DNA from: JANMEX01 sp041751995
GTDB lineage: Bacteria; Pseudomonadota; Alphaproteobacteria; Rhizobiales; Rhizobiaceae
NCBI GenBank assembly: GCA_041751995.1
Contig: JBGSHY010000059.1
Location: 20,528-84,527, forward strand
Direction of reading: 5' to 3'
Length of the DNA stretch: 64,000 bases
Shown here: positions 60,154-64,000 of the stretch, in pieces
How the letters are laid out: each line of letters starts with the position of its first letter
Position numbering within the stretch: position 1 is the first letter of the stretch
Notes under the pieces: generated by a model
Told to the model about the DNA's origin: nothing
Seen by the model: only the letters and a program-made list of their open reading frames with translations
Databases searched by the model: none
Translations under genes and position numbers: made by a program

Positions 60154-61782
60154 CTAAACCAGCCGCCCTCTTTCAATCGCCGCCGCAATAAAGCTCGCGA
60201 ACAGCGGGTGCGGCTCGAACGGGCGGGATTTCAGCTCGGGATGATACTGCACGCCGATGAACCAGGGATGATCCGGGTACTCTACGGTTTCCGGCAACAC
60301 GCCGTCCGGGGACATGCCGGCGAATTCCAGGCCGCAGGCTTCCAGGCGTTCCTTGTAGTCGATGTTGACCTCGTAGCGGTGCCGGTGGCGCTCGGAGATG
60401 GTGGTGGTTCCGTAGATTTCAGCGATCTTGGAGCCGGGGCGCAACGAGGCTTCGAACGCGCCAAGGCGCATTGTGCCGCCGAGATCGCCCGAAGCGCGGC
60501 GCTTTTCGAGCATGTTGCCTTTGAGCCATTCGGTCATGAGGCCAACAACCGGCTCTTTTGCCGGGCCAAACTCAGTGGACGAAGCATCCGTGACACCGGC
60601 GAGATTGCGCGCGGCCTCGATGCAGGCCATCTGCATCCCAAAGCAGATGCCGAAATAGGGAACCTTGCGTTCGCGGGCGAATTTGGCGGCCAAAATCTTG
60701 CCTTCGGATCCGCGCTCGCCAAAGCCGCCGGGCACCAGAATGCCGTCAACCTTTTCGAGGAACGGCGCCGGGTCTTCGCGCTCGAAGACCTCCGATTCGA
60801 TCCATTCCAGCTTGACCTTGACCTTGTTGGCCATGCCGCCGTGGGCAAGCGCTTCCATCAGCGATTTGTAGGCGTCCTTCAGGCCGGTGTATTTGCCGAC
60901 CACGGCGATGGTGACTTCGCCTTCCGGATTGTGGATGCGCTGGGTAATCTCGTTCCAACGTTCCATGCGCGGCTTTGGCGCAGGCTCGATGCCGAAGGCG
61001 GCGAGAACCTCCGAATCAAGGCCTTCCTTGTGGTAAGCCATCGGCACGTCGTAAATGTGCGCCACGTCGAGCGCCTGAATAACGGCGCTTTCGCGCACGT
61101 TGCAGAACAGCGACAGCTTGCGGCGCTCTTCCTTGGGGATGTCGCGGTCGGCGCGGCAGAGCAGGATGTCCGGTGCGATGCCGATGGAGCGCAACTCCTT
61201 GACCGAATGCTGCGTCGGCTTGGTCTTCAACTCGCCGGCCGTCGGGATGTAGGGCATCAGCGTCAGATGGATGTAGACGCAGGAATTGCGCGGCAGGTCG
61301 TTGCCGATTTGGCGAATCGATTCGAGGAACGGCATGGCCTCAATGTCGCCGACCGTGCCACCGATCTCGACGATGACGAAATCAAACTCGTCATTGCCTT
61401 CGAGCACGAAGTTCTTGATCTCATTGGTGACATGCGGAATGACCTGAACAGTCGCGCCGAGGTAATCGCCACGGCGTTCCTTGTCGAGAATATCCTTGTA
61501 GATGCGGCCGGTGGTGATGTTGTCACGCTTGTTAGCGGAGCGGCCGGTGAAGCGCTCGTAGTGGCCAAGGTCGAGGTCAGTCTCTGCCCCATCATCGGTC
61601 ACGAACACTTCGCCATGCTGATAGGGCGACATCGTGCCCGGATCGACATTCAGATAGGGATCGAGTTTCCGGATGCGCACGCGGTAGCCGCGTGCCTGTA
61701 ACAGGGCAGCCAGAGCCGCCGCTGCAATGCCTTTGCCGAGCGAGGAAACCACGCCGCCTGTGATGAAAACATATCGCGCCAT
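60154..61782 (-). CDS. pyrG: CTP synthase
   Basis: PyrG aminates UTP to CTP, using glutamine. The 542-residue protein has an N-terminal synthetase (about 1-270: YVFITGGVVSSLGKGIAAA, KLDPYLNVDPGTMSPYQHGE, EIGGTVGDIE) and a C-terminal glutamine amidotransferase domain (about 295-540), with the nucleophile cysteine in GICFGMQMA and the His/Glu pair in QYHPELKSRP. It is a standard length. In this order (secG, two L,D-transpeptidases, pyrG) it is a typical rhizobial neighbour of kdsA-eno. Confidence 0.98.
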   Translation of the reverse strand: MARYVFITGGVVSSLGKGIAAAALAALLQARGYRVRIRKLDPYLNVDPGTMSPYQHGEVFVTDDGAETDLDLGHYERFTGRSANKRDNITTGRIYKDILDKERRGDYLGATVQVIPHVTNEIKNFVLEGNDEFDFVIVEIGGTVGDIEAMPFLESIRQIGNDLPRNSCVYIHLTLMPYIPTAGELKTKPTQHSVKELRSIGIAPDILLCRADRDIPKEERRKLSLFCNVRESAVIQALDVAHIYDVPMAYHKEGLDSEVLAAFGIEPAPKPRMERWNEITQRIHNPEGEVTIAVVGKYTGLKDAYKSLMEALAHGGMANKVKVKLEWIESEVFEREDPAPFLEKVDGILVPGGFGERGSEGKILAAKFARERKVPYFGICFGMQMACIEAARNLAGVTDASSTEFGPAKEPVVGLMTEWLKGNMLEKRRASGDLGGTMRLGAFEASLRPGSKIAEIYGTTTISERHRHRYEVNIDYKERLEACGLEFAGMSPDGVLPETVEYPDHPWFIGVQYHPELKSRPFEPHPLFASFIAAAIERGRLV

Positions 61783-61858
61783 GGGAGTCGGTCTCTAATG
61801 GCGCAGGCGTCACTTGGCAAAAGGAAAATGCGAACCTGCCGCTTTTTCCCCTGCCCTT

Positions 61859-62563
61859 TTAGATCACGATGACTTGCGTACCGATGGAAACGCGCTCGAA
61901 CAGGTCCATGATGTGCTCATTGACCATGCGGAAACAGCCGTTGGAAGCGGCCTTGCCAATCGTCCATGGCTGAGTCGTGCCGTGGATGCGGATGTGGGTG
62001 TCGCGCTTGCCCTGATAGAGATAGATCGCGCGCGCGCCGAGCGGGTTGCCGGGGCCGCCGGGCATGCCGTCCCGGTAACGGGCATATTTGTCAGGGGCTC
62101 GTTTGATCATCGACGGTGTCGGCGTCCAGGACGGCCATTCGACCTTGGCCTTCACCGTCGCCGCGCCGCGCCAGCCAAGACCTTCCATGCCGATGGCGAC
62201 GCCATAGCGGCGGGCGGTATCATTGCCCTGAATGAGGTAGAGGAATTTTTCATCCGAATCGACGAGGATGTTTCCGGGCTGCAGCGGGCCGATGTAGGTG
62301 ACTTCCTGCGGCTCGAACTGTGGGTCAACCTTGAAAGGCGCCGTCGGTTTCGGCTTGCGCTTGATCTTTGCTTTCTTGACCACCTTCGGCTTGGTTTTCG
62401 CATTCGGCGTTGTGACCGATGCGGGAAGCTTGCGTTTGTCTTTTTTCACCAGAGGGCGCGAATCGCCAAACAGGTTCAAAAACGATCCGGCCTGCGCCGA
62501 ACCGGATGCAAGGCACGCTGCTGCCGTGGCCAAACCACCGGCAAAGAGACGACGAGATATCAT
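61859..62563 (-). CDS. L,D-transpeptidase (first of tandem pair)
   Basis: This YkuD-type enzyme of 234 residues makes 3-3 cross-links or attaches proteins to peptidoglycan in the periplasm. The active-site block is HGTTQPWTIGKAASNGCFR with the nucleophile Cys in SNGCFRM. The N-terminus MISRRLFAGGLATAAACLAS contains a twin arginine and looks like a Tat-type signal ending near SAQA. A basic linker (about residues 45-75) follows. The start at 62563 fits the signal. It shares most of its C-terminal half with the gene upstream at 62705. Confidence 0.9.
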   Translation of the reverse strand: MISRRLFAGGLATAAACLASGSAQAGSFLNLFGDSRPLVKKDKRKLPASVTTPNAKTKPKVVKKAKIKRKPKPTAPFKVDPQFEPQEVTYIGPLQPGNILVDSDEKFLYLIQGNDTARRYGVAIGMEGLGWRGAATVKAKVEWPSWTPTPSMIKRAPDKYARYRDGMPGGPGNPLGARAIYLYQGKRDTHIRIHGTTQPWTIGKAASNGCFRMVNEHIMDLFERVSIGTQVIVI

Positions 62564-62644
62564 GGCACCCACCCGTAACGAAAACCCCACCATGCATGTT
62601 TAAGATACAACAGTTACCGCAGAGTCAAAATAGCGGCTTGTTGA

Positions 62645-62676
62645 ATAAAAAAGAGCCGCACGTTGGTACGCACGGC
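62645..62676 (-). terminator. Terminator between the two L,D-transpeptidases
   Basis: On the minus strand GCCGTGCG (complement of 62669-62676) pairs with CGTGCGGC (complement of 62655-62662), using two G-T pairs and a 6-base loop, then TCTTTTTTA. It follows the larger transpeptidase gene at 62705. Confidence 0.75.
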
Positions 62677-62704
62677 CCTAGAATTTCAGTCAATTTCCAT
62701 CGCT

Positions 62705-63712
62705 CTAGAGCACCACAACCTGCGTGCCCACGGTGACGCGCGAGAACAGTTCCATCACATGCTCATTGACCATGCGGAAACAGCCGTTTGAGGCCGCCGT
62801 GCCAATCGTCCATGGCTGTGTGGTGCCGTGTATGCGCAAGTACGTGTCCTTGCCGCCGTCATAAAGATAGATGGCGCGGGCGCCGAGCGGATTTTCCGGG
62901 CCGCCGTCCATGCCGTCGGCATATTTGGCGTATTTTTCCGGCGAACGTTCAATCATTTCCTTGGTCGGGATCCAGCGCGGCCACTCAGCCATGCGCCCGA
63001 CCGTCACCGTGCCATGATAGTCGAGGCCGTCTTTGCCGACTGCAACGCCATAACGGCGCGCGGAAAAGCCTGACTGAACGTGATAGAGGAATTTCTGCTG
63101 CGGATCGATGACGATGGTGCCTGCCTTGTAGCCGGTGAAAGAAACCGTCTGCGGCTCAAACTTGGCGTCGATGGTCCAGGTCTTCTTGTTCGGCTTGCGA
63201 ATGGCGGATACCTGCTGGGCCTGGCCTTTTTTCGACACTGCCTGCGCATCAAACTTGGCGACCTGCTGCTCAGAAATCTCGGTGACCAGCTCATCTTCCT
63301 TGTTGCGCTTGCGCGAGAACAGGCGAACTTCGCCCCCATCTTCCTCGACCACCTTCTTCTCGGCGGCAGCGAGCTTCTTCTCTTCTGCCAGCTTCTTCTT
63401 GGCGGCGGCAGCCTGTTCTGACGCTTTCATCTTGGACTTGGCGGCTTTTTCGGCGGCAGCCCATTTCGGCTCCAGCTTTTCGAGCTCGGCCAGACGGGCA
63501 ACTTCGACATCCGTCAGCTGCTTGACCTTCTTGCTCTTTTTGGCTGCCTTGGCGAGTTTGGCCTTTTTGCGCAGCGCTTTCAGCTCGGCAAGGCCCTTGG
63601 CGCGCTCGGCGGCCAGTTCTTTTTCAGATTTTAAAAACAGGAAAGCGGCTTCGGACTGTGACGCCATGATCAGCGATGCAGCGCCCGTGAGAAGCAAGCG
63701 GCGAGAAATCAT
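62705..63712 (-). CDS. L,D-transpeptidase (second of tandem pair, with Lys/Ala-rich region)
   Basis: The 335-residue protein has the same catalytic end as its neighbour: HGTTQPWTIGTAASNGCFR with Cys in SNGCFRMVNEH. The N-terminus MISRRLLLTGAASLIMAS has a twin arginine and a signal ending near SEA. A long lysine-, alanine- and glutamate-rich segment (about residues 28-120) follows, likely a coiled coil or wall-anchoring tail, absent from the shorter paralogue. The pair looks like a tandem duplication with later divergence. Confidence 0.9.
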   Translation of the reverse strand: MISRRLLLTGAASLIMASQSEAAFLFLKSEKELAAERAKGLAELKALRKKAKLAKAAKKSKKVKQLTDVEVARLAELEKLEPKWAAAEKAAKSKMKASEQAAAAKKKLAEEKKLAAAEKKVVEEDGGEVRLFSRKRNKEDELVTEISEQQVAKFDAQAVSKKGQAQQVSAIRKPNKKTWTIDAKFEPQTVSFTGYKAGTIVIDPQQKFLYHVQSGFSARRYGVAVGKDGLDYHGTVTVGRMAEWPRWIPTKEMIERSPEKYAKYADGMDGGPENPLGARAIYLYDGGKDTYLRIHGTTQPWTIGTAASNGCFRMVNEHVMELFSRVTVGTQVVVL

Positions 63713-63850
63713 TTTGGATCAACCATTTCGAACGTTCAAAGCGGTGGGAGGAACCCGCCGTTACGGTTCTCTTTACAAAAACGCGCGGCGTCTCTCAAGA
63801 CAGATCACATAAAATGAACGTGATTGGTGCGACTTGATACTGAAATGCAA

Positions 63851-63875
63851 CAGGGCCGGATTTGACCCGGCCCTG
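63851..63875 (-). terminator. Terminator-like hairpin after probable secG
   Basis: CAGGGCCGG (63851-63859) pairs perfectly with CCGGCCCTG (63867-63875), a 9-bp stem with a 7-base loop. On the minus strand the tail is TTGCATTTCA, only weakly T-rich. It lies 25 bases after the stop of the gene at the right edge. Confidence 0.55.
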
Positions 63876-63899
63876 AGCATTAAATCATTGAAATCGCGC

Positions 63900-64000
63900 T
63901 TATTGCGAGCTTGGAACCTGGGCACCACCGGCGGCGGGAGCCGCGGGTGCTGCAGGAGCAGCAGGTGCCGCAGGAGCTGGCGTGGTGCCGGCAGCCGGTG
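63900..64000 (-). CDS. secG: Probable SecG, C-terminal end
   Basis: Only the last 32 codons and the stop are in the window. They encode an alanine/proline-rich tail ending in GGAQVPSSQ. Rhizobial SecG (translocon subunit) ends in such a tail, and secG commonly lies just before pyrG in this group. The call rests on tail composition and gene order only; the helices that define SecG are outside the window. Confidence 0.5.
   Translation of the reverse strand, partial: PAAGTTPAPAAPAAPAAPAAPAAGGAQVPSSQ

Noticed and set aside
59719..61701. 660-codon open frame on the plus strand over pyrG
   Set aside because: It is antisense to a complete, unmistakable CTP synthase; its protein shows no family features, and it is a by-product of high G+C content.
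1..64000. CRISPR array, prophage, insertion sequence, toxin-antitoxin pair or secretion cluster
   Set aside because: No regularly spaced repeats, transposase, integrase or phage structural genes were seen. The COQ10-like gene is sometimes named RatA toxin, but it belongs to the ubiquinone-binding group here.

Overview
The window is a chromosomal segment of an alphaproteobacterium, most probably of the order Hyphomicrobiales (Rhizobiales). The evidence is gene content and order. It carries dusB-ntrB-ntrC-ntrY-ntrX-dat-hfq-hflX with mazG convergent, a fused ispDF, an E1-beta pyruvate dehydrogenase subunit with its own lipoyl domain, lipA beside a COQ10-like gene, and the series secG(part)-LDT-LDT-pyrG ... 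kdsA ... eno-ftsB-pdhA. Almost all of it is core, housekeeping DNA. I saw no prophage, insertion sequence, CRISPR array or rRNA. There is one tRNA (Ser, anticodon TGA).

Layout. 1-7.4 kb: a partial secreted protein, a tandem PilZ protein, a PAS protein, an orphan terminator before a rhomboid protease, a CBS protein, a patatin-like lipase, hisI, folE, a NifU/IscU-like scaffold, yidD, a DUF2267 protein and an AT-rich membrane protein. 7.6-16.6 kb: thrS, an acyltransferase, a secreted protein, two flavoproteins, a lipoprotein, a DMT exporter, glutathione-dependent formaldehyde dehydrogenase and a universal stress protein. 16.7-18.9 kb: tRNA-Ser followed by about 2 kb that is mostly non-coding around one AEC permease, the only part that looks like an accessory islet. 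18.9-28 kb: a secreted DUF995-like protein, then rlpA, a DD-carboxypeptidase, tmk, holB, metG, a TatD nuclease and a PhnP-like hydrolase in one direction, then denD.

28-46 kb: mazG (reading frame apparently disturbed at its 3' end), hflX, hfq, dat, the ntrYX and dusB-ntrBC nitrogen-control operons, ispDF-pncC, an MFS/spermidine synthase fusion, coq10-like, lipA, an acyltransferase and two GlsB/YeaQ stress membrane proteins. 46-55 kb: the pyruvate dehydrogenase cluster (pdhA, a small membrane protein, pdhB, pdhC, an SGNH hydrolase, lpdA), then ftsB and eno. lipA makes the lipoyl cofactor used by PdhB and PdhC, so cofactor and enzyme genes lie close together. 55-64 kb: a tiny lipoprotein, kdsA, VOC proteins, a second DD-carboxypeptidase, a PPOX flavoprotein, an inverted pair of palindromic repeats, pyrG, two tandem L,D-transpeptidases and the 3' end of a probable secG.

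I found no convincing undescribed multi-gene system. The best leads are small: a hairpin that should mask the ribosome binding site of a GlsB/YeaQ gene right after lpdA, an intrinsic terminator with no gene in front of it upstream of the rhomboid gene, small membrane proteins inside the pdh cluster, and the inverted palindromic repeat near 59.4 kb.
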